A stretch of 37,441 nucleotides of DNA, from positions 1 to 37,441 of IMG/VR virus record IMGVR_UViG_3300025108_000157. One strand, given 5' to 3'. Source of the stretch: a virus. Within the stretch, counting starts at the first letter, position 1. Every line of letters begins with the position of its first letter. Of the stretch, positions 30,192-36,523 are shown piece after piece. Made by a program: the position numbers and the translations under genes. The notes beneath the pieces were generated by a model that was given only the letters and a program-made list of their open reading frames with translations, searched no databases and had not been told where the DNA came from.

Positions 30192-30953
30192 ATGATAAAA
30201 CAATTAAAAATAACAGAATTAAAAGACTTACTTAAAGAAAAAAAATTATTAGAATTTAATAGGGAGATAAGTCAAAGGCATACAAACTCAATAATGGAAA
30301 GTATAAATCAATGTGGTTTATTAAGAGTTCCAGTAATAGGAGACATTTCAAAATTTGACAAAAGAAAATATGTTATAATAGATGGTCAACATTTATGTAA
30401 TGCTCTTACTAAAATGCCAAATATGATTAATAAAAAAATAAACGTAATCATTAAGAAATATAAAAACAAAACAGATGTAATTAGAGACATTGCTAAATTA
30501 AATAATGTTCAAAAAACTTGGAATGATGAAAATTACTTAAATGCTTGGTATAAATTTGGCAGAGATAATATAGATCATTTTACTAATTATGCTTATTTAT
30601 GGAACACATATAATAATATATTTGATGGTTTGCCTTGTGGATTTTTAGTAGATTTATATGCTACAAGCAAAGAATCTTTTAGGGCAGGAGAATTAGAATT
30701 TAGAGATGTACAATTTAGCGACAGGTTAGCACAAATATCTTTTATGCTAAAACAAGATTTTAACAAAGGTGCTTTTACACTTCAAGGATTAAGAAACTGG
30801 GCATTTGAAAGAAAGTTTAAGCAATTTAAAGATTTAGATTTTATAAAATTAGAATCAAGATTGAAATTATCTTTAAAAAATAATGAAGATAAAAACTGTA
30901 ATGGCAGAGACGATTTTAGTGAATTTATAGATAGAATATACAAAAGAATATAG
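30192..30953 (+). CDS. ParB/Srx-like nuclease-fold protein
   Basis: A 253-residue protein. GLLRVPVIGD (42-51) and VIIDGQH (61-67) are the ParB-type core motif; after it come helical segments without a clear partner domain. ParB-like proteins in phages may act as DNA-binding or nuclease proteins. It is the last gene of the unit and its C-terminal 21 residues form the start of the window, so it lies directly upstream of terS in both copies. Confidence 0.7.
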   Translation: MIKQLKITELKDLLKEKKLLEFNREISQRHTNSIMESINQCGLLRVPVIGDISKFDKRKYVIIDGQHLCNALTKMPNMINKKINVIIKKYKNKTDVIRDIAKLNNVQKTWNDENYLNAWYKFGRDNIDHFTNYAYLWNTYNNIFDGLPCGFLVDLYATSKESFRAGELEFRDVQFSDRLAQISFMLKQDFNKGAFTLQGLRNWAFERKFKQFKDLDFIKLESRLKLSLKNNEDKNCNGRDDFSEFIDRIYKRI

Positions 30954-31012
30954 TTCCTGTCTTAATAGTTTATTAAAATAAGTTAAAAATTACGTTATAT
31001 AATAAAGATTGA
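30886..31012 (+). repeat. Exact 127-bp direct repeat, right copy
   Basis: Identical to 1-127. From here the sequence continues into a second, diverged packaging and tail module rather than a copy of the first. The next 20 bases after the mismatch are still similar, so the alleles diverge gradually, not at a sharp edge. Confidence 0.97.
30973..31001 (+). promoter_or_regulatory. Candidate phage late promoter P6
   Basis: Identical to P1 (TAAAAT-N12-ACGTTATATA), lying in the 127-bp repeat before the second terS operon; 33 nt upstream of the small ORF at 31035. Confidence 0.6.
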
Positions 31013-31034
31013 ATAAACAATAAAAAATCAATTA

Positions 31035-31169
31035 ATGGTAAACAAAAATGGCAATGATCAATTAAATGAAATACGTAATACATTTAATTATAAAGTATCA
31101 AAGCTCAATATTTTAGGAGAAAGTAAAAAAATTAAATGGAATAAATCTAGACGATTTAGAACAATATAA
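31035..31169 (+). CDS. Small basic protein inserted before second terS
   Basis: A 44-residue basic ORF present only in the second copy. Its ATG lies where the first copy has the terS ATG (the leader up to ATGG is conserved), and the real terS begins 2 nt after its stop. It ends in a basic WNKSRRFRT stretch. It may be an inserted gene, or a leader peptide for terS. No family recognised. Confidence 0.5.
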   Translation: MVNKNGNDQLNEIRNTFNYKVSKLNILGESKKIKWNKSRRFRTI

Positions 31170-31171
31170 TT

Positions 31172-31438
31172 ATGGATAAACGTAAAAGCAATGGCGGTGC
31201 TAGACAAGGAGCTGGCAGACCTAAAAAAGCAGATGAATTAAAATTAATAGAAAAATTAGATGCGTTAATCGATAATGACGAGGTAATTAAAACATTAGGT
31301 AAACAAGTTTTAAATGGTGATAGTCGTGCAATGAGTTTATATTTTGGTTATCGTTATGGCAAACCAAAAGAATCGGTTGACATATCTTCATCCGATGGTT
31401 TTAATATTAATTTTAAAGACTTAATTAAATTTAAGTGA
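31172..31438 (+). CDS. terS: Terminase small subunit, second copy
   Basis: An 88-residue protein with 80 residues identical to the first copy (by hand count), while many synonymous positions differ. The basic RQGAGRPKK segment and the ending DLIKFK are unchanged. It overlaps its terL by 4 nt as in the first copy. The strong protein conservation with diverged DNA indicates long separation under purifying selection. Confidence 0.85.
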   Translation: MDKRKSNGGARQGAGRPKKADELKLIEKLDALIDNDEVIKTLGKQVLNGDSRAMSLYFGYRYGKPKESVDISSSDGFNINFKDLIKFK

Positions 31439-32643
31439 TTGAAATAAATAAAAAATATTCGCCAATAGCAGAATCAAATGGCAGATATTTTATTGTTACA
31501 GGTGGTCGAGGATCAGGTAAATCATTTTCAGTCAATTTATTATTAGTATTATTAACGTATGAATCTGGACATACTATATTATTTACTCGTTACACTTTAT
31601 CCTCTACATATATTTCTATTATACCTGAGTTCATTGAAAAATTAGAATTATTAAACATATTCAATGATTTTTACATAACAAAAGATGAAATTAGAAATAA
31701 ACGATCAGGTAGTAAAATAATATTTAAAGGTATTAAAACCTCGTCAGGAGATCAAACAGCTAATTTAAAATCATTACAGGGCGTTACTACATTCGTTTTA
31801 GACGAAGCAGAAGAATTAACTAATGAAGATACATTTGATAAAATAGATCTATCGGTTAGACAACAATTCAAACACAATCGAGTTATATTAATTTTAAATC
31901 CAACAACAAAAGAACATTGGATATATAAACGATTTTACGAAGACAAAGGCATACAAGAAGGAACAAACGAAACAAAAGACAACATCACATATATACATAC
32001 AACGTATTTAGACAATATAAACAATTTATCGAAAAGTTATATTAATCAAATAAATACAATCAAACAACGTAGACCAGAAAAATACAAACATCAAATACTT
32101 GGTGGTTGGTTAAACAAAGCCGAAGGTGTTATTTATACACGATGGAAAATAGGTAAATTTAAAAAAGCAAGTGTTAGTGTTTTTGGACAAGATTACGGTT
32201 TCGCTTCAGACGAAAATACATTATGTGAAACAAACATAGATGTTACAAACAAAACAATATATTTAAAAGAATGTTTTTACATCAAAGGTTTAACAACAAC
32301 TGAAATAGCACGTTTAAATTTACAACACGCAAAAGAAAATTTAATTATTGGTGATAGTGCTGAAAAACGTTTGATATATGAATTAAAACAAAAAGGGTGT
32401 AACATAGTTGAATCAATCAAAGGTCAAGGATCAATTACATATGGCATTGCATTATTACAAGATTATGATTTAATAGTTGATGAACAAAGCATTAATTTGA
32501 TCAAAGAATTAAATAATTACAGCTGGTTAGAAAAAAAATCAAATACACCAATCGACAAACACAACCATTTATTAGATGCAATACGCTATGCTGTATCATA
32601 TCAATTACAAAATCCTAATCGAGGAAAATATTACATCAATTAA
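31435..32643 (+). CDS. terL: Terminase large subunit, second copy
   Basis: A 402-residue protein, one residue longer than the first. Walker A GGRGSGKS, Walker B VLDEAEE and the nuclease acidics (GQDYGF, IIGDSAE, HLLDAIRYA) are all kept. The GTG start with GTGA overlap is also kept. Of 15 arginine codons, 11 are CGN, including six CGA, a codon absent from the first copy. This suggests a different recent donor for the second module. Confidence 0.93.
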   Translation: MIEINKKYSPIAESNGRYFIVTGGRGSGKSFSVNLLLVLLTYESGHTILFTRYTLSSTYISIIPEFIEKLELLNIFNDFYITKDEIRNKRSGSKIIFKGIKTSSGDQTANLKSLQGVTTFVLDEAEELTNEDTFDKIDLSVRQQFKHNRVILILNPTTKEHWIYKRFYEDKGIQEGTNETKDNITYIHTTYLDNINNLSKSYINQINTIKQRRPEKYKHQILGGWLNKAEGVIYTRWKIGKFKKASVSVFGQDYGFASDENTLCETNIDVTNKTIYLKECFYIKGLTTTEIARLNLQHAKENLIIGDSAEKRLIYELKQKGCNIVESIKGQGSITYGIALLQDYDLIVDEQSINLIKELNNYSWLEKKSNTPIDKHNHLLDAIRYAVSYQLQNPNRGKYYIN

Positions 32644-32656
32644 AAGTTATTAAATA

Positions 32657-32688
32657 TTTTGTTAATTAAATAAATTGTTTTATATTTG
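32657..32688 (+). promoter_or_regulatory. Bacteroidetes-type promoter, cassette 3
   Basis: TTTTG (32657-32661), 19 nt, TATATTTG (32681-32688), an exact match to the TAnnTTTG consensus. Confidence 0.8.
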
Positions 32689-32692
32689 TAAT

Positions 32693-32714
32693 GTAATTGC
32701 AATGAAGCAGTTAT
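32693..32714 (+). promoter_or_regulatory. Leader hairpin, cassette 3
   Basis: GTAATTGC-AATGAA-GCAGTTAT: 7-8 bp stem including U-G pairs and a six-base loop. The ATG in the loop (32702) is out of frame with the cassette gene and would make a 16-codon upstream ORF that overlaps the gene's start. Confidence 0.6.
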
Positions 32715-32732
32715 ATAAACAAAACAAAACAA

Positions 32733-32957
32733 ATGGAAAATTATTTAGATGAAACTAAAACTTTTAAAAACTGGAGAAACGAAAATATTTCTTTTAAACC
32801 TTTTTATCATACATCAAAAAGATTGTATAGAGTGTCAAGATGTGTTAATGGTGTAATGAATGAAGTTTATGAAAATAAAGGTTATGATACATTGTTAGAA
32901 GCTTGGTATGCTTGTGAAAAACAATATAATTATTGGGTAAATTTTAACAAAAAATAA
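32733..32957 (+). CDS. Cassette 3 small protein, unknown
   Basis: A 74-residue protein rich in aromatic residues (LYRVSRCVNGVMNEVYENKGYDTLLEAWYACEKQYNYW, in parts). A possible beta-beta-alpha layout like other cassette genes. It has its own promoter, leader hairpin and terminator. No domain recognised. Confidence 0.6.
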   Translation: MENYLDETKTFKNWRNENISFKPFYHTSKRLYRVSRCVNGVMNEVYENKGYDTLLEAWYACEKQYNYWVNFNKK

Positions 32958-32968
32958 TCAATAACAAT

Positions 32969-32991
32969 GGGAGTGTAACAGCTCCCTTTTT
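32969..32991 (+). terminator. Intrinsic terminator, cassette 3
   Basis: GGGAG (32969-32973), TGTAACAG loop, CTCCC (32982-32986), T run. Confidence 0.8.
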
Positions 32992-33005
32992 AAAAACAAA
33001 ACAAA

Positions 33006-33167
33006 ATGAAAAATTATACTATTGATTGCACGTATTACAAAAAATCATTTAATAATATTAATGATTTAGTTGATGACATAACTTTATCAGGAATGGATCC
33101 TAATTATAATATTTTATTAAACGGAAAAAAAACAGGAGAACAATTAATTGATTTTATAACTTTTTAA
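33006..33167 (+). CDS. Small protein, unknown
   Basis: A 53-residue protein (DCTYYKKSFNNINDLVDDI, then NYNILLNGKKTGEQLIDFITF, in parts). It lies between two cassettes, after the terminator of cassette 3, without a clear promoter of its own, so readthrough is likely. No homologue in the first copy. Confidence 0.5.
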   Translation: MKNYTIDCTYYKKSFNNINDLVDDITLSGMDPNYNILLNGKKTGEQLIDFITF

Positions 33168-33178
33168 AAATTAAACAA

Positions 33179-33370
33179 ATGAATAAAAATAAAAAATTTT
33201 ACAAGCATAAATTATTTGAACACACAGACGATCAAGATATAACGTGGTACGAAGTTGTATGGTTCGAAAATTACGGCACAAAAGATCAAGAAATAAAATT
33301 TAAAAACTTTGATCATAGACAACAAGCTGAAACGTTTATTAATTTAAAAATGGGTATTGGATTATTATAA
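33179..33370 (+). CDS. Small protein with cassette-like pattern
   Basis: A 63-residue protein with WYEVVWFENYG and HRQQAETFINLKMG, resembling the YEVEW and EAKLF pattern of the cassette 2 gene. It follows 33006-33167 with an 11-nt gap. Unknown function. Confidence 0.5.
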   Translation: MNKNKKFYKHKLFEHTDDQDITWYEVVWFENYGTKDQEIKFKNFDHRQQAETFINLKMGIGLL

Positions 33371-33388
33371 TAAATAAGTTATTAAATA

Positions 33389-33420
33389 TTTTGTTAATTA
33401 AAATATTAGTCTTATATTTG
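33389..33420 (+). promoter_or_regulatory. Bacteroidetes-type promoter, cassette 4
   Basis: TTTTG (33389-33393), 19 nt, TATATTTG (33413-33420), full match to the consensus. Confidence 0.8.
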
Positions 33421-33423
33421 AAT

Positions 33424-33445
33424 ATAATTACAACGAAGTAATTAT
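33424..33445 (+). promoter_or_regulatory. Leader hairpin, cassette 4
   Basis: ATAATTAC-AACGAA-GTAATTAT, identical to the hairpin of cassette 2 although the two lie 5 kb apart. Confidence 0.7.
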
Positions 33446-33459
33446 TAAAACAAAACAAA

Positions 33460-33627
33460 ATGACAAAAAAAAGACAATACAAAATTGCAAAAGCAACAGT
33501 AAACAAATCAGGAAACACATTGTTACAATTAAGAGAAGAAACAACTTATGGATATGCAACATACTTTGTATTTAAACATCAGTTAGAAAAAAAGATGATA
33601 GAAAAAAACTTTGAAATAATTGGCTAA
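33460..33627 (+). CDS. Cassette 4 small protein, unknown
   Basis: A 55-residue basic protein (YKIAKATVNKSGNTLLQLREETTYGYATYFVFKHQLEKKMIE, in parts) with an apparent beta hairpin and C-terminal helix. Same promoter-hairpin-spacer-start and GGGAG/CTCCC terminator as the other cassettes. No domain recognised. Confidence 0.6.
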   Translation: MTKKRQYKIAKATVNKSGNTLLQLREETTYGYATYFVFKHQLEKKMIEKNFEIIG

Positions 33628-33634
33628 CAACAAC

Positions 33635-33657
33635 AGGGAGTGTAAAAGCTCCCTTTT
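33635..33657 (+). terminator. Intrinsic terminator, cassette 4
   Basis: AGGGAG (33635-33640), TGTAAAAG, CTCCCT (33649-33654), then T. Same hairpin sequence as in cassette 1. Confidence 0.75.
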
Positions 33658-33669
33658 AAAATTTAACAA

Positions 33670-33834
33670 ATGACAACAAAACAAATTACAGACAAATCAA
33701 ATGCTCAATTAATTGGCATTGCACTTGGCACGTTATCGTGTTTAAATACATACGCAGATTTATGTCCATTACACAAACAATGGTTACAAGAATTAACAAA
33801 CGTAGTAAAACAATTAGACAAAAACATATTATGA
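33670..33834 (+). CDS. Small helical protein, second copy of 2167-2334
   Basis: A 54-residue protein with a LHKQW motif where the first copy has HHKDW, and a similar C-terminus. Stop and next start overlap as ATGA, as in the first copy. Function unknown. Confidence 0.55.
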   Translation: MTTKQITDKSNAQLIGIALGTLSCLNTYADLCPLHKQWLQELTNVVKQLDKNIL

Positions 33835-34118
33835 AAAACGTAAACAAACATACACGAGCTGGCAAAAACGGAAAAACAATTTATTGTCCTGAATGTAATA
33901 CACCAAATAAAGTTTATCATTTCAATTGGAGTGCTATTACGTGTGAAGGTTGTACACAAATGATCGGCAAATATTTTTTTAGTTTACACCCACGACAATA
34001 CAGATCTAATCAAGGTCGTAGTCCAATAAGAACAGAACAAAATTATAAAGCAATTGGTGTTTTACTTGTCATAGCTTGGACTGCAGGTATAATCCTTTTA
34101 ACAATGAAATTATTATGA
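33831..34118 (+). CDS. Zinc-ribbon membrane protein (fusion form)
   Basis: A 95-residue protein. Residues 19-42 hold CPEC and CEGC about 18 residues apart, a zinc ribbon; the RQYRSNQGR segment follows near residue 56, then a membrane span at about 73-93. The first copy has only the second half as a 42-residue protein (2331-2459). I use the start at 33831, coupled by ATGA to the previous stop; an in-frame ATG at 33738 lies inside the upstream gene. It could anchor a nucleic-acid or protein binding ribbon to the membrane. Confidence 0.6.
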   Translation: MKNVNKHTRAGKNGKTIYCPECNTPNKVYHFNWSAITCEGCTQMIGKYFFSLHPRQYRSNQGRSPIRTEQNYKAIGVLLVIAWTAGIILLTMKLL

Positions 34119-34288
34119 AAAATTATTACGAAGTAAACGGGCAACGTAGATATTATATTGCGAAACGAATTGACAAAAAACAAAACAAAGAAAATATGTT
34201 TAAGGTCGTATTATATTGTTTTATTGGTTGGTTTATATTTTATTTATCTGTATTTTTATTTCTACATTTTTTAGAAACAATTGTATGA
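34115..34288 (+). CDS. Small membrane protein, second copy of 2459-2632
   Basis: 57 residues in both copies, with the same NGQRRYYIAK-like start and one membrane span (about 31-53). Starts at 34115, overlapping the previous stop as ATGA. Function unknown. Confidence 0.65.
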   Translation: MKNYYEVNGQRRYYIAKRIDKKQNKENMFKVVLYCFIGWFIFYLSVFLFLHFLETIV

Positions 34289-34539
34289 ACGCAGTAGAAA
34301 ATATACATAACATTGAATTTTTAGCTAATCAAATGTTTGTGTTAGAAAAATTAAAACAATGGCAAAAAGCTAAACCAGACAATCAAGATTTAAAACAATT
34401 AATTAATAAATATTTAGAAATAACGTTTTACGTAATACGATTAGAACAAGACGCAGTTGCTAAAAATATGTTAATCAGTCAATACAGAGAAGAAAAAAAT
34501 ATATTAAAATTAAAATTGAGAGAATTAAAAGATGAGTGA
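34285..34539 (+). CDS. Helical protein, second copy of 2629-2904
   Basis: An 84-residue helical protein starting at 34285 by ATGA overlap with the gene before. Shares the KQWQKAKP and SQYRE segments with its first-copy relative. Function unknown. Confidence 0.6.
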   Translation: MNAVENIHNIEFLANQMFVLEKLKQWQKAKPDNQDLKQLINKYLEITFYVIRLEQDAVAKNMLISQYREEKNILKLKLRELKDE

Positions 34540-34672
34540 AGCAAGATATTATATTGATCGATTATTAGATCCAGCTGAACAACCACAATACGAATGTAAT
34601 GTGTGTGGTAGACCTTTACACGATGATAAAGAATATTGCAGTGACAATTGTTGGCAAGCAGATATGTTATAA
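34532..34672 (+). CDS. Small Cys-rich zinc-finger-like protein
   Basis: A 46-residue ORF with CNVC (residues 22-25) and CSDNC (residues 36-40), likely metal-binding. It overlaps the previous gene by 8 nt. There is no equivalent in the first copy, where the terminator follows directly. Its function is unknown. Confidence 0.55.
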   Translation: MSEARYYIDRLLDPAEQPQYECNVCGRPLHDDKEYCSDNCWQADML

Positions 34673-34701
34673 AAATAGTTTGTTTTGTTTTAGTGAGAAA
34701 A

Positions 34702-34729
34702 GGGTGTTAGAAATAGCACCTTTTTTTTT
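34702..34729 (+). terminator. Intrinsic terminator with GAAA tetraloop, second copy
   Basis: The hairpin GGGTGTTA-GAAA-TAGCACC and T run are identical to 2936-2963. Confidence 0.85.
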
Positions 34730-34732
34730 GTA

Positions 34733-34761
34733 ATAAATTCTTTGTTTATTTACGTTATATA
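34733..34761 (+). promoter_or_regulatory. Candidate phage late promoter P7
   Basis: TAAATT (34734-34739), 12 nt, ACGTTATATA (34752-34761), 22 nt before the chaperone start. The upstream box is the least perfect of the seven. Confidence 0.55.
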
Positions 34762-34783
34762 AACAGGATCCTTTAAAACATAT

Positions 34784-35434
34784 ATGGAATTTAATATTAA
34801 CATACCAACCAGCTTAAAAGACATAACGTTAAAACAATATAAAAAGTTTTTAAAAATACAAGACGGCATAGAAAACACTACTTTTTTACAATTAAAAATA
34901 ATTGAAATATTTTGTAACGTTGATTTAAAAATAGCAAAAGCTATGCGCTACACAGACGTTGAACAAATCACAGCTGGCATATTAAAATTATTTACACAAC
35001 AACCAACATTAGTAACACATTTCATAATGAATGGAGAAAAATATGGTTTCGTTCCTGATTTAGATAATATGACGCTTGGTGAATATATCGACCTTGACAC
35101 ATACTCAAGCGATTACGAAAACATTGAAATTGCAATGAATGTATTATATAGACCTGTAACAACTAAATTGAAAAATAAATATTTGATCGTGGATTATAAT
35201 CCTGACACAAAAGATAGAATGTTAAATATGCCAATGGATGCTGTAATATCTTCAATGTTTTTTTTTCTCAATTTAAGAATAGAATTATCGAGCATTATCC
35301 TGAACTCTTCGGAGGCGAGGGAAATAGCACAACAAGTCGAATGGGACAATTTTCAATCAAATATGGATGGTATCAGTCGCTTTTTGCCTTATCTCAAGGA
35401 AACGTTGAACGAATTGAACATATCACTGAATTAA
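34784..35434 (+). CDS. Tail assembly chaperone, zero-frame product, second copy
   Basis: 216 residues, exactly as long as the first copy. It shares the KYGFVPDLDNMTLGEYIDLDTY and AMNVLYRP regions, but the last 45 residues, after the slip site, differ strongly, as expected for sequence that is constrained in the other frame. Confidence 0.75.
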   Translation: MEFNINIPTSLKDITLKQYKKFLKIQDGIENTTFLQLKIIEIFCNVDLKIAKAMRYTDVEQITAGILKLFTQQPTLVTHFIMNGEKYGFVPDLDNMTLGEYIDLDTYSSDYENIEIAMNVLYRPVTTKLKNKYLIVDYNPDTKDRMLNMPMDAVISSMFFFLNLRIELSSIILNSSEAREIAQQVEWDNFQSNMDGISRFLPYLKETLNELNISLN

Positions 35435-35520
35435 AATTTCATCAATGTTTTATGATGCTGGCATTTATGAAAGACAAAAACGAATTAGAACAACATCAAA
35501 TAAAAAAACAATTTAAATGA
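34784..35520 (+). CDS. Tail assembly chaperone, -1 frameshift product, second copy
   Basis: A slip on the nine-T run 35258-35266 (heptamer T_TTT_TTT at 35260-35266) would join codons 34784-35266 to the -1 frame 35266-35520, giving 245 residues, the same as in the first copy. The extension keeps YGWYQSLFALSQGN, ITEL and the MMLAFMKDKNELE end. The -1 stop overlaps the next start as ATGA. Confidence 0.82.
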
Positions 35521-35987
35521 GCCAACAAGGAATTAGAGGTTATTATCAATTAACACAAACATTAAAAGATCAATTATTAGCAGACATAAATATAAACACT
35601 GTTACGATTGGTGATATATATGACGTAAATTTAAATAAACAAGATATTTTTCCGTTAGCACATATAATTGTAAATAACGTTTTACAACAAGAACAAACAT
35701 TGACGTTTAACATTAGCATTATTGCTATGGACATTGTTGATCAATCAAAAACACAAACAACAGATATTTTTACAGGTAATAATAACGAACAAGATATTTT
35801 AAATACACAACTCGCTGTATTAAATAAAGCAATACAGGTCCTAAGAATGGGAACATTATACACAGATAAATATCAACTAGACAGCGATGTTAATTGTGAA
35901 CCATTTTATGACAGATTCGAAAATCAATTAGCTGGTTGGACTGCAACGATGGATATTTTAATTTATAACGATATAAAATTGTGTTAA
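35517..35987 (+). CDS. Putative tail terminator, second copy of 3732-4202
   Basis: 156 residues in both copies, nearly identical over QGIRG-YQLT-T-KDQLLADI and FENQLAGWTATMDI. Role as for the first copy: probable tail terminator or completion protein by position. ATGA overlap upstream, TAATG overlap downstream. Confidence 0.5.
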   Translation: MSQQGIRGYYQLTQTLKDQLLADININTVTIGDIYDVNLNKQDIFPLAHIIVNNVLQQEQTLTFNISIIAMDIVDQSKTQTTDIFTGNNNEQDILNTQLAVLNKAIQVLRMGTLYTDKYQLDSDVNCEPFYDRFENQLAGWTATMDILIYNDIKLC

Positions 35988-36520
35988 TGGATTATAAAGA
36001 ATTAAATAAAGCATTAAATCAATTTGGTACATACGTTGTTACACAAGCACAATCTAATTTAAAAAAAGAAAAAATTGGTGATGGACCATTATATAATTCT
36101 ATAAGTTATAATTTAATACAAGAAAAAGACGCTTTTTTGCTTGAATTTTTAATGGAAGTTTACGGACAATTCCAAGACAAAGGAGTCAAAGGAGCTGACC
36201 CTAGTTTAGTTAAAAACGGAAAACAAAAAGCACCAAACAGTCCATATAGCTATAGATCAAAAATGCCACCAATGGAACCATTACGTAATTGGGCAAAAAA
36301 TAAAAACATACGTTTTAGAAACGCTAAAGGTCAATATGCTCGTGGTAGTTATCAAACAATAGGTTATTGGTTGCAAAAAAGAATATTCGCACAAGGATTA
36401 AAGCCTACGATGTTTTTTACAAAACCATTTCAAAAAGCGTTTGCATCGTTGCCAGATAAAATATTAGAACAATTTGCAATCGATGTAGAAAATCAATTAA
36501 CATTAGGAATAAAACAATAA
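35987..36520 (+). CDS. HK97 gp10-like neck protein, second copy of 4202-4735
   Basis: 177 residues from ATG 35987, which overlaps the previous stop as TAATG, the same as in the first copy; a GTG at 35981 lies inside the upstream gene and is not preferred. The QFQDKGVKGADP segment and the FTKPFQKAF ending match the first copy. Confidence 0.55.
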   Translation: MDYKELNKALNQFGTYVVTQAQSNLKKEKIGDGPLYNSISYNLIQEKDAFLLEFLMEVYGQFQDKGVKGADPSLVKNGKQKAPNSPYSYRSKMPPMEPLRNWAKNKNIRFRNAKGQYARGSYQTIGYWLQKRIFAQGLKPTMFFTKPFQKAFASLPDKILEQFAIDVENQLTLGIKQ

Positions 36521-36523
36521 ACA

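Noticed and set aside
33738-33830. Upstream extension of the zinc-ribbon membrane protein
   Set aside because: It overlaps a real gene (33670-33834) in another frame; the ATGA-coupled start at 33831 matches the coupling seen in the first copy.
34076-34114. Longer N-terminus of the 57-residue membrane protein
   Set aside because: The extra 13 codons lie inside the upstream gene; the first copy starts at the matching MKYYYEDNG position.
34216-34284. Longer N-terminus of the 84-residue helical protein
   Set aside because: The 23 extra codons translate a membrane gene in the wrong frame; the ATGA start at 34285 mirrors the first copy.
35981-35986. GTG start for the second neck-like gene
   Set aside because: It lies inside the upstream gene; ATG 35987 gives a TAATG overlap and the same 177-residue length as the first copy.
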